Position numbers and translations under genes: made by a program. Below are positions 47,592 through 55,504 of a stretch of 64,000 nucleotides of DNA, in pieces. Position 1 is the first letter of the stretch; each line of letters starts with the position of its first letter. Location of the stretch: positions 124,001 through 188,000 of the forward strand of contig NZ_MOBX01000002.1 in assembly GCF_003732425.1 (NCBI RefSeq), read 5' to 3'. This DNA comes from Pseudomonas fluorescens (GTDB lineage: Bacteria > Pseudomonadota > Gammaproteobacteria > Pseudomonadales > Pseudomonadaceae). The notes under the pieces were generated by a model. That model saw only the letters and a list, made by a program, of their open reading frames with translations, ran no database searches and was not told the DNA's origin.

Positions 47592-48479
47592 TCAGGCAAC
47601 ACTGACCCGGCGGCCTAGCACGGTGGTCCAGCGCTCGGACAGAATCACCCCGCCCAAGGTCAGCAATCCACCCACCAGGTGATACATCGCCAACTGCTCC
47701 TTCAGCACCACTGCCGCAATCAGCGCGGTAATCAACGGCAGCAAGTTGAAGAACAACGTCGTCCGGCTCGGCCCCAGGCGCTGCACAGCCTGCATCCACG
47801 CCAGCGGCGCGAGCATCGACGCCAGCAGGCACGCATACAGCACCAGCGGAATGTTCTGCAGGGTCAAACCGTTCTTCGGCGAAGCGGCATACAGCGGAAA
47901 CAACACGACAATCGCCACCAGCACCTGCAAATACAGCAACACCAGCGGTGGCAGGCGCAGCTGCCATTTCTTCAGCAGGGTGCTGTAGATCGCATAGGCC
48001 AGGGTGGCGATCAGCATCATCGCATCACCCATGTTCACCCCGTGTTGCAGCAACGCAGCGAGGCTGCCGGACGACACCACCACCAGCACACCGGCAAACG
48101 ACAACACGGCACCGACCAGCGCGCCAGCGGTCAGGCGCTGACCGAGGCTGATGATCGCCATGGCCAGCGACATCAACGGCATCAGCGACAGGATGATGCC
48201 CATGTTGGTGGCGGTCGTCAGGGTTGCGGCGAAGTAGGCGAGGCTCTGATACACCGCCATGCCGAGCACGCCGAGGATGAAAATCCTGCCCAGGTTCGGA
48301 CGGATCTGCGGCCAGTGCGCGATCACCGCTTTGAGCATGAACGGGGTGAACAGCAAACCGGCGAGCAGCCAGCGGTAGAAACCGATCTCGGCGGGGAAAA
48401 TCGCCCCGACTGCCAGTTTGTTGATCACGGTATTGCCGGCCCAGATAAAAATCGCCAGCAGCGGAAACGCGTATTGCAT
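47592..48479 (-). CDS. EamA/DMT family transporter
   Basis: 295 residues, ten membrane segments in two repeated EamA halves (about 5-135 and 148-283). Likely exporter of an amino acid or small metabolite; substrate unknown. Divergent from an AraC gene, its likely regulator. Confidence 0.88.
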   Translation of the reverse strand: MQYAFPLLAIFIWAGNTVINKLAVGAIFPAEIGFYRWLLAGLLFTPFMLKAVIAHWPQIRPNLGRIFILGVLGMAVYQSLAYFAATLTTATNMGIILSLMPLMSLAMAIISLGQRLTAGALVGAVLSFAGVLVVVSSGSLAALLQHGVNMGDAMMLIATLAYAIYSTLLKKWQLRLPPLVLLYLQVLVAIVVLFPLYAASPKNGLTLQNIPLVLYACLLASMLAPLAWMQAVQRLGPSRTTLFFNLLPLITALIAAVVLKEQLAMYHLVGGLLTLGGVILSERWTTVLGRRVSVA

Positions 48480-48575
48480 GAGTTGAAACCATTACGTTGA
48501 TGAAGGGCAATTATCCCTTGTCTGGATGCAGGCCTATACTGCGAACCGGACAACCTGCCTCTGAAACCGGACAGC

Positions 48576-49370
48576 ATGAACAGCAAACACATCGATCTGC
48601 TGGATTTCAGCGAACTGCCATCGGCGGTGTACTTCCGCTACGCCGATTTCAATGCCCACGAGTTCGCCGCGCCGCACCGTCATCCGTGGGGCACGCTGGA
48701 GTACGCCGCTCACGGCGTGCTGCACATGGATGTCGACGGCAGCCGCTTCATGTCGCCGCCGCAGTACGCAGTGTGGGTGCCGCCGCAGGTCGAGCACAGT
48801 TTCTATAGCCATCAACCGGTCAACTATCGCGCGGTGTGCCTCGACCCCAAGGTCTGCGCCGAACTGCCCAAGCGCGCCTGTACCCTGGCGATCAGCGACA
48901 TTCTCAAGGCGATTCTCAAAGACTTCGCCGCCCGCGACGTGAAGATTCCCGAACTCGATGCCGATCAGCGTCTGGCGCAGGTGTTGGTTGATCAACTGCA
49001 ACAGGCGCCGGTGCACGAATGTTATCTGCCGTACGCGAGCAGTCCGGGATTGCTGGCGATCCTCGAAACCTTGCAGGCCGAGCCGGGTAACAATCAGCCG
49101 CTGGCGCATTGGGCGCTGCAAGTGCATGTCAGCGAACGCACGCTGGCCCGGCAATTCGTCCGTGAGCTGGGGATGAGTTTCGGCGAGTGGCGCCAGCGTC
49201 TGCGCTATCTCGCCGCGATCGAGGCCCTGGAGACTTCGCGCAGCGTGCAGGAAATCGCCTTCGATCTTGGTTACAGCAGCGGCTCGGCATTCATTGCCAT
49301 GTTCGCGCGGCAAGCCGGGTGCACGCCGGAGCAGTATCGCCGTAGCCACCTGGAAGGCAGGAAGGTGTAA
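48576..49370 (+). CDS. AraC family transcriptional regulator with cupin sensor domain
   Basis: 264 residues. The N-terminal cupin-like domain (about 18-100) has H-R-H-P-W-G-T-L-E-Y. The C-terminal double HTH (about 160-258) has V-S-E-R-T-L-A-R-Q-F and S-V-Q-E-I-A-F-D-L-G-Y-S-S-G-S-A-F. The 96-base gap to the divergent EamA gene points to local regulation. Confidence 0.9.
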   Translation: MNSKHIDLLDFSELPSAVYFRYADFNAHEFAAPHRHPWGTLEYAAHGVLHMDVDGSRFMSPPQYAVWVPPQVEHSFYSHQPVNYRAVCLDPKVCAELPKRACTLAISDILKAILKDFAARDVKIPELDADQRLAQVLVDQLQQAPVHECYLPYASSPGLLAILETLQAEPGNNQPLAHWALQVHVSERTLARQFVRELGMSFGEWRQRLRYLAAIEALETSRSVQEIAFDLGYSSGSAFIAMFARQAGCTPEQYRRSHLEGRKV

Positions 49371-49433
49371 CAAGATTTGGCTACACTGCAGCAGAGGCCG
49401 CGCCCATCGGTGCGGCGACAAGGAGAAAACTCC

Positions 49434-49739
49434 ATGAAGATGTTGCGTGTGCCGTTGTTGATGATTGGTTTGCTCCTGTGTTCCCAGGGTTTCGCCGCCA
49501 CGGCGCAACAGAACAAAATGACCACCTGCAATGCCGATGCGACCGCCAAGAGTCTGAAAGGCGACGAGCGCAAAGCCTTCATGAGCACCTGCCTCAAGGC
49601 AACGCCTGCGGCCAACGATGCCAAGGCCCTGACCCCGCAGCAGCAAAAAATGACCACCTGCAACGCCGATGCGAAAACCAAAGCGCTGACCGGCGATGCG
49701 CGCAAGGCGTTCATGAGTGAATGCCTGAAGAAAAAATAA
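49434..49739 (+). CDS. psiF: PsiF repeat family protein
   Basis: 101 residues from ATG at 49434 (AAGGAG upstream). A signal peptide (to G-F-A-A) is followed by two PsiF units, each with M-T-T-C-N-A-D-A and a second Cys about 23 residues on (R-K-A-F-M-S-T/E-C-L). psiF is phosphate-starvation inducible in E. coli; function unknown. A periplasmic, disulfide-bonded protein is likely. Confidence 0.9.
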   Translation: MKMLRVPLLMIGLLLCSQGFAATAQQNKMTTCNADATAKSLKGDERKAFMSTCLKATPAANDAKALTPQQQKMTTCNADAKTKALTGDARKAFMSECLKKK

Positions 49740-49771
49740 TCAGTAAGTATTTGTGGTGAACGGGCCGGCCT

Positions 49772-49840
49772 CTTCGCGAGCAGGCTCGCTCCCACATTGA
49801 AATGCGTCCCCCTTGTGGGAGCGAGCCTGCTCGCGAAGGG
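49772..49840. repeat. REP pair, family B
   Basis: TCGCGAGCAGGCTCGCTCCC and inverted partner with a short (about 20 base) middle, after psiF. Confidence 0.88.
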
Positions 49841-49943
49841 GCCATTGAGCGCGACAACACTCTCCGCCCCTGCATATCCCTAGTGCTGCCCCCGGAACGC
49901 TGGCAGACTGCCAATCCTTTTACGCCGTTCGTTTTGAGGCTGT

Positions 49944-50957
49944 ATGCCAACGTTTTCTGAGCGTCATGTAGTGTTCTGGGTCAGTTGCATCATCATTTTC
50001 GGCGGTTTGCTGTTGGTGCTGCCGCTGCGCTTGTTACCGAGCCTGCTGGCCGGGTTATTGGTATTCGAACTGGTCAACATGCTCACCCCGCAACTGCAAC
50101 GGCTGATCGAAGGCCGGCGCGCGCGTTGGCTGGCGGTGGCATTGCTGGGCACGCTGGTCGTCAGCGTACTGGCGTTGATCTTCGCCGGCGCGATCAGTTT
50201 TCTCCTGCATGAAGCGGAAAACCCCGGCGCTTCCCTCGACAAATTCATGGGCGTGGTCGATCGCGCACGCGGTCAGTTGCCGCCGTTCATCGACGCCTAT
50301 CTACCGGCCAGTGCTGCGGAGTTTCGCGTAGCAATTGGCGAATGGGCGAGCAAGCACCTGTCTGACCTGCAACTGGTCGGCAAAGACGCGGCACACATGT
50401 TCGTCACGCTGCTGATCGGCATGGTGCTCGGCGCGATCATCGCCTTGCAGCGCATCCCTGACGTCACCAAACGTAAACCGCTGGCCGCTGCGTTGTTCGA
50501 CCGTTTGCACTTGCTGGTGCAGGCGTTTCGCAACATCGTCTTCGCGCAAATCAAGATTTCCCTGCTCAACACCGTGTTCACCGGGATCTTCCTCGCGGTG
50601 ATCCTGCCGATGTTCGGCATCAAGCTGCCGCTGACCAAAACCCTGATCGTGCTGACCTTCCTGCTCGGCCTGCTGCCGGTGATCGGCAACCTGATGTCGA
50701 ACACGCTGATCACCATCGTCGGTCTGTCGCTGTCGATCTGGGTCGCGGTGGCGGCGCTGGGTTATCTGATTGTTATCCACAAGCTCGAGTACTTCCTCAA
50801 CGCGCGCATCGTCGGCGGACAGATCAGTGCCAAGTCGTGGGAGTTGCTGCTGGCGATGTTGGTGTTCGAAGCCGCGTTCGGCCTGCCGGGAGTAGTGGCG
50901 GGGCCGATTTATTACGCGTACCTGAAGAGTGAGTTGAAGCTGGGCGGGATGGTTTGA
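49944..50957 (+). CDS. AI-2E/PerM family membrane protein
   Basis: 337 residues, about seven to eight membrane segments. An amphipathic middle region (about 90-150) lies between two membrane blocks, and P-V-I-G-N-L-M-S-N-T falls in the conserved second block. Members include TqsA and PerM-like transporters and Na+/H+ antiporters; no substrate can be assigned. Monocistronic, flanked by REP pairs. Confidence 0.85.
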   Translation: MPTFSERHVVFWVSCIIIFGGLLLVLPLRLLPSLLAGLLVFELVNMLTPQLQRLIEGRRARWLAVALLGTLVVSVLALIFAGAISFLLHEAENPGASLDKFMGVVDRARGQLPPFIDAYLPASAAEFRVAIGEWASKHLSDLQLVGKDAAHMFVTLLIGMVLGAIIALQRIPDVTKRKPLAAALFDRLHLLVQAFRNIVFAQIKISLLNTVFTGIFLAVILPMFGIKLPLTKTLIVLTFLLGLLPVIGNLMSNTLITIVGLSLSIWVAVAALGYLIVIHKLEYFLNARIVGGQISAKSWELLLAMLVFEAAFGLPGVVAGPIYYAYLKSELKLGGMV

Positions 50958-50987
50958 TTCAGAATTTGTAGTGTTTGAGCGGGCCTC

Positions 50988-51072
50988 TTCGCGAGCAGGC
51001 TCGCTCCCACATTTTGAGTGCATTCCTTCAGTTGAAATGCGATCCACTGTGGGAGCGAGCCTGCTCGCGAAG
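50988..51072. repeat. REP pair, family B
   Basis: TCGCGAGCAGGCTCGCTCCC and inverted partner around about 40 bases between convergent genes. Confidence 0.88.
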
Positions 51073-51092
51073 GGCGCGCCACCGATTCTGGG

Positions 51093-52367
51093 TCAGGCCA
51101 TTGCGCCGTAGCGCTTCATCGCTTCAATCGCCAAACCGCTGCCAATGCTGCCGAAGATATTGCCTTCCACATGCCGCGCATTCGGCAGCATCGCCGATAC
51201 GCTATTGCGCAGCGCCGGAATGCCGCTCGAACCACCGGTGAAGAACACCGTATCGACCTGCTCCACTGCCACACCGGCATCGTTCAGCAGCTGCGTAACG
51301 CTGCCACGCACCCGCTCGAGCAATGCATCGATCGCCGATTCGAACAGCGCGCGCGTCAATTCCACACTCAGTCCGGCTTCGATGCGGTCCAGCGGCACAT
51401 GGCGGCTGTCGGTGTGGGTCAGCTGGATTTTGGTTTCTTCGACTTCCATCGCCAGCCAGTGGCCGGCGCGCTGTTCGATCAACTTGAACAGGCGATCAAT
51501 GCCGCCAGTGTCTTCGATGTCGTAGCGCATGCTGCCCAGCGCCAGGCTGGATTTCTGCGAGTACACCGAGTTGATGGTGTGCCAGGTCGCCAGGTTCATG
51601 TGGTGGCTGGTCGGCATGTAGGCGCCGCTCTTCATCCGGCTACCGTAGCCGAACAGCGGCATCAGGCCTTGCAGGCTCAACTGTTTGTCGAAGTCGGTAC
51701 CGCCGATGTGCACGCCGCCGGTGGCGAGGATGTCGTCGTGACGGTTATCCAGACCACGACGCTCAGGCGACAGGCGCACCAGCGAGAAGTCGGAGGTACC
51801 ACCGCCGATGTCGACGATCAGCACCAGTTCTTCTTTCTCGATGGTCGACTCGTAGTCGAAAGCCGCCGCAATCGGTTCGTACTGGAACGACACATCTTTG
51901 AAGCCGATCTTGCGCGCCACTTCGACCAAAGTGTCTTCGGCTTCCTGGTCAGCCAGCGGATCGTCATCGACGAAGAACACTGGACGCCCGAGCACCACTT
52001 GTTCGAACTCCCGACCGGCGGCGGTTTCAGCACGGCTCTTCAGTTGGCCGATGAACAGGCCGAGCAAGTCCTTGAACGGCATTGCGGTGCCGAGAACGCT
52101 GGTGTCGTGCTTGATCAACTTGGAACCGAGCAGGCTTTTCAGCGAGCGCATCAGCCGGCCTTCGTAGCCTTCCAGGTACTCGTGCAGCGCCAGACGACCG
52201 TACACCGGGCGGCGCTCCTCGATATTGAAGAAGACCACCGACGGCAGGGTGATCTTGTCGTCTTCCAGCGCGATCATCGTTTCCATGCCGGGGCGCAGCC
52301 AGCCGACGGTGGAGTTGGACGTGCCGAAGTCGATGCCGCAGGCACGGGCTGGAGAGGCGTCTTTCAT
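51093..52367 (-). CDS. yegD: Hsp70-family chaperone-like protein YegD
   Basis: 424 residues, shorter than DnaK. The actin-like ATPase motifs are present (G-I-D-F-G-T-S-N-S near residue 11, V-D-I-G-G-G-T-S-D-F-S near 190, F-F-T-G-G-S-S-G-I-P near 380), but the C-terminal substrate lid is reduced, as in E. coli YegD. Divergent from cbpA, so two chaperone genes share an upstream region. Confidence 0.92.
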   Translation of the reverse strand: MKDASPARACGIDFGTSNSTVGWLRPGMETMIALEDDKITLPSVVFFNIEERRPVYGRLALHEYLEGYEGRLMRSLKSLLGSKLIKHDTSVLGTAMPFKDLLGLFIGQLKSRAETAAGREFEQVVLGRPVFFVDDDPLADQEAEDTLVEVARKIGFKDVSFQYEPIAAAFDYESTIEKEELVLIVDIGGGTSDFSLVRLSPERRGLDNRHDDILATGGVHIGGTDFDKQLSLQGLMPLFGYGSRMKSGAYMPTSHHMNLATWHTINSVYSQKSSLALGSMRYDIEDTGGIDRLFKLIEQRAGHWLAMEVEETKIQLTHTDSRHVPLDRIEAGLSVELTRALFESAIDALLERVRGSVTQLLNDAGVAVEQVDTVFFTGGSSGIPALRNSVSAMLPNARHVEGNIFGSIGSGLAIEAMKRYGAMA

Positions 52368-52462
52368 GTCTTTCGGTTCCGGTCAAAAAAACGGCCGCGC
52401 AGTGTATGTCAGTGCGCGCCAGAATCGAAGGCCGGTCATCTGCTATTTCGCGACTAAACTGC

Positions 52463-52489
52463 CTTGAAAGCTTCGACTTCGCCCCAAAC
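52463..52489 (+). promoter_or_regulatory. Candidate sigma-32 heat-shock promoter of cbpA
   Basis: CTTGAAA (52463-52469), a 12-base spacer and CCCCAAAC (52482-52489) closely fit CTTGAAA-N11-16-CCCCATNT. It points toward cbpA with a leader of about 160 bases. Confidence 0.5.
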
Positions 52490-52659
52490 TTGCTGGCATG
52501 GGCCGGCAGAACCACCGGCGGTCACAAGAACCGCCGTCCACTGCCGATAAACTTCTGCTGCGCCACCCGGTCACAAACTTGAGATCGGTCAACCCGGCAC
52601 GCGCGAATGAGCGCATGCTGGTCTCGGCGCGAAATCGATAACGGATGGTGATTCCTTCG

Positions 52660-53610
52660 ATGGACTTCAAAGACTATTACAAGATACTCGGTGTGGAACC
52701 GACAGCGGACGACAAGGCAATCAAGGCTGCCTATCGCAAGCTGGCGCGCAAATACCACCCCGATGTCAGCAAGGAAAAGGACGCCGAGGCCAAATTCAAA
52801 GACGCCTCGGAAGCCTATGAAGCGTTGAAAAGCGCCGACAAACGCGCCGAATACGACGAGCTGCGTCGTTATGGTCAGCACGGTCAGCCGTTCCAGGGAC
52901 CACCGGGCTGGCAGAGCCGTGGCGGTTTTGGCGGCGGCGGTGGCGACACCGGCGACTTCTCGGACTTCTTCAGTTCGATCTTCGGCAATCGCGGCCCCGG
53001 TTTCGGTGGCGGCGAGGGCCGGCAATCACGCAATGCAGGGCGCCGGGGACAAGACGTGGAAATGGAACTGCCGATCTTCCTCGAAGAAACGCTCTCGAAC
53101 GAGTCGAAGAAAGTCACCTTCCAGGTGCCGCAATACAACGCCAACGGCCAGCACGTCAGCAACACCAGCAAGAGTCTGAACGTGAAGATTCCGGCCGGCG
53201 TGACCGATGGCGAGCGCATCCGACTCAAGGGCCAGGGCGCACCGGGCGTCGGTGGCGGGGCGAATGGCGATCTGTACCTGAGCATTCGTTTTGCGCCACA
53301 CCCGAAATTTGATGTGGAAGGTGAAAACCTCATCATCACCTTGCCGCTGGCGCCGTGGGAGCTGGCGCTGGGCGCCGAAGTGGCGGTGCCGACCCTGACC
53401 GGCAAGATCAACCTCAAGGTGCCGGCCGGCAGCCAGAACGGCCAGCGCATGCGCGCCAAAGGCCATGGCCTGAAAAACAAGGCCGGCGAGCGCGGTTACC
53501 TGTTCGTCCAGCTCAAGGCCGTGATGCCGAAAGCCGCCGACGACGAGGTCAAGGCGCTGTGGCAGGAACTGGCGAAGAAAGCCGCCTTCAATCCGCGAGA
53601 GAACTTCTGA
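52660..53610 (+). CDS. cbpA: DnaJ-like curved DNA-binding co-chaperone CbpA
   Basis: 316 residues from ATG at 52660. J domain (1-70) with H-P-D at 33-35, Gly/Phe-rich linker (about 85-125), then two C-terminal substrate-binding domains without the zinc finger of DnaJ. This architecture and the following cbpM gene identify CbpA. It stimulates DnaK and can coat DNA in stationary phase. Confidence 0.95.
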   Translation: MDFKDYYKILGVEPTADDKAIKAAYRKLARKYHPDVSKEKDAEAKFKDASEAYEALKSADKRAEYDELRRYGQHGQPFQGPPGWQSRGGFGGGGGDTGDFSDFFSSIFGNRGPGFGGGEGRQSRNAGRRGQDVEMELPIFLEETLSNESKKVTFQVPQYNANGQHVSNTSKSLNVKIPAGVTDGERIRLKGQGAPGVGGGANGDLYLSIRFAPHPKFDVEGENLIITLPLAPWELALGAEVAVPTLTGKINLKVPAGSQNGQRMRAKGHGLKNKAGERGYLFVQLKAVMPKAADDEVKALWQELAKKAAFNPRENF

Positions 53611-53633
53611 ACCCGACGACGGAGTAGCCCATC

Positions 53634-53939
53634 ATGAGCAGCCCCCTGATCGTTCAACTGGACCTGGCAGAATTCTGTGAGGCGGCCGATTTGTCGGACG
53701 TCTACGTGATCGAAATCGTCGAACACGGCATCCTCGAACCTCAGGGCGCACAACCCCGGGAATGGCGTTTCACCGATTACGAATTGGCCCTGGCCAAGCG
53801 TGCGGCGAAGTTGCGCCGTGATCTCGAGCTGGAGTGGGAAGGCGTCGCGCTGGCGCTGGATCTGCTTGAAGAAGTGCGTGAATTGCGGGCCGAGAACCGT
53901 ATGTTGCGCCAGCGCTTGGGGCGCTTGGTAGTCGAGTAG
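53634..53939 (+). CDS. cbpM: Chaperone modulator CbpM
   Basis: 101 residues, 23 bases after cbpA. MerR-like N-terminal fold (L-D-L-A-E-F-C-E-A-A, V-I-E-I-V-E-H-G-I-L-E-P) and a C-terminal coiled coil (about 70-97). CbpM binds the CbpA J domain and inhibits it. Confidence 0.93.
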   Translation: MSSPLIVQLDLAEFCEAADLSDVYVIEIVEHGILEPQGAQPREWRFTDYELALAKRAAKLRRDLELEWEGVALALDLLEEVRELRAENRMLRQRLGRLVVE

Positions 53940-53962
53940 TTTTCGCTGGTCTGGTCCGGCCT

Positions 53963-54029
53963 CTTCGCGAGCAGGCTCGCTCCCACAGTTGATCGCGGTC
54001 TTCTGTGGGAGCGAGCCTGCTCGCGAAGA
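53963..54029. repeat. REP pair, family B
   Basis: TCGCGAGCAGGCTCGCTCCC and inverted partner with a short middle, between cbpM and the convergent kinase gene. Confidence 0.88.
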
Positions 54030-54051
54030 ACGATAACGCGGTCTTGCGACC

Positions 54052-55179
54052 TCAAGGTTTTCTGGGCAACACCACACTGAACAGCGTGCCGTCAGTCTCG
54101 TTCGAGCTGACTTCGATTGTCCCGCCGTGGGCGATGACCACTTCCCTGACGATAAACAATCCCAGACCCAGGCTGGTCGAGGGTTGCCCCAGTTTTTCAT
54201 TGGCGCTGCGCACCAGTGGGTCGAAGATCGTGCCGATGACCTCTTCGGGAATCGGTGTGCCGTAGTTATGTACGGTCAGGTGCACGGTATCGCCGTCGCC
54301 AATGAGGGTGAGCGTCACGTCGCGCTTGTTCGAGCCATGTTGCAACGCATTGCCGATCAGGTTTTGCAGCAGTTGATCGAGTCGCCCGCCATCCCAGGTG
54401 CCGCGCGTGTCGCCGCTGACATTGAGCGTTGGATCGCACTCCGGATTGCCCGCGCAGGCCTCGGCAATCGCCGTCCGCACCGCGTCGGCCAAGTCCATCG
54501 GCACCGGCTCGATCGGCAAGCTCTTGCCCAGCCGACTGCGAACCAGTTCCAGCAAGTCGCTGACCATGGCCGCCATGTGGCGCGCACCACGCTTGATATT
54601 GAGGGCGCACGTCAGGGCATCGCCTTCAAGGCGGGTTTTGCGCAACAGCAATTCGGTGGACATGCTCACCGCTTGCAGCGGGGCGCGAAGGTCATGGCCA
54701 AGGATGGCAAGGAAAATGTCGCGTGAATGGTTGACCTGCTCGGCGTAGGCGGCGGTCGATTCGGCCAGGGCCTCGTCGATGGCTTCGTTGAAGCGGATCA
54801 TGTCCTGCAAGTAGGCCGAGTCCGGTGACTCCAGACTCTCGACCCAGCGGCGGATCACGCAGGCGCGCAAGTGACGGAACTCGCTGGTCATCTGCACCAG
54901 ATCAAAACCGACAGTGTGACGCAACTCACCGTGGCTGGCGCCGGCCTCGTCCAGGCTCGGAGTTTTGTCCAGGCCTTCACCCTTGGCTTTGGCCGCCTGC
55001 TCTTTTACCGTCTGCGGCTTTTCCATATCGCGGGCAGCGGCCAAGAGGATCGCGCTGGCGTGATCGCGCAAAGCCTTGCTGTCCAGGTGTTCAGCGGCGG
55101 GGGTGATGGTGCTGGCGAACTCCTCCCATTCATCGACGATACGGTCCACGTTTTGCCTGATGAATAGGGGTAGGCGCAT
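54052..55179 (-). CDS. Soluble sensor histidine kinase with RsbRD-like N-terminal domain
   Basis: 375 residues, no membrane segment. The N-terminal helical domain (about 1-140) resembles the RsbRD N-terminal family (V-D-R-I-V-D-E-W-E-E-F). The HisKA H-box I-L-G-H-D-L-R-A-P-L-Q has His162. The HATPase domain (about 265-375) has N-box N-L-I-G-N-A-L-Q-H-G and G-box G-L-G-L-F-I-V-R-E. No receiver domain or response regulator is adjacent, so it is an orphan kinase sensing a cytoplasmic cue. Divergent from the SET-domain gene. Confidence 0.88.
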   Translation of the reverse strand: MRLPLFIRQNVDRIVDEWEEFASTITPAAEHLDSKALRDHASAILLAAARDMEKPQTVKEQAAKAKGEGLDKTPSLDEAGASHGELRHTVGFDLVQMTSEFRHLRACVIRRWVESLESPDSAYLQDMIRFNEAIDEALAESTAAYAEQVNHSRDIFLAILGHDLRAPLQAVSMSTELLLRKTRLEGDALTCALNIKRGARHMAAMVSDLLELVRSRLGKSLPIEPVPMDLADAVRTAIAEACAGNPECDPTLNVSGDTRGTWDGGRLDQLLQNLIGNALQHGSNKRDVTLTLIGDGDTVHLTVHNYGTPIPEEVIGTIFDPLVRSANEKLGQPSTSLGLGLFIVREVVIAHGGTIEVSSNETDGTLFSVVLPRKP

Positions 55180-55504
55180 GGCCGGTTCCTTTCTGGATTG
55201 TTTCGGGATATTAGCCCCTTTGCTCGCCGGTAAATACTACCGTTGAGTGAGGCCTTTGCAAGGCTGGGTGGAGGCGTTGTTCTATCGGTTTTCCTGCTTT
55301 TGAAACCCATGCTTGAGGCGGTCTGACGCATCGTTATCAACAGTATTTTGAATTTTAACTTTCCGCTTCAAGTGAATAGTCTGCGGGGGCCTGATAGGGA
55401 CAAAAGGAACTGTACTTGTCAGACGCCGGTAAAAAATTACCGGTATCAAATTTCAAAGTCATAACAGGGGCCAAAGAGCCTTTAACCCTTCAAGGATGAA
55501 GAAC
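55180..55504. other. Divergent control region between histidine kinase and SET-domain genes
   Basis: No protein gene. Two related inverted repeats stand out: CGGTA-N5-TACCG (55228-55242) near the kinase start and CCGGTAA-AAAA-TTACCGG (55426-55443) about 60 bases before the SET gene start. The stretch around 55330-55380 is A+T-rich. The leader TTCAAGGATGAAGAAC ends at the SET start codon. Confidence 0.6.
55426..55443. promoter_or_regulatory. Perfect inverted repeat, operator candidate upstream of SET gene
   Basis: CCGGTAAAAAATTACCGG: 7-bp arms around AAAA. A related weaker copy lies at 55228-55242. It could be an operator, or a small hairpin in the leader. Confidence 0.45.

Noticed and set aside
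55406..55432. hrp-box (GGAACC-N16-CCACNNA) before the SET gene
   Set aside because: GGAACT is present but the second half reads CCGGTAA after 14 bases, matching neither sequence nor spacing. No hrp box was found for the gene at 9862 either.
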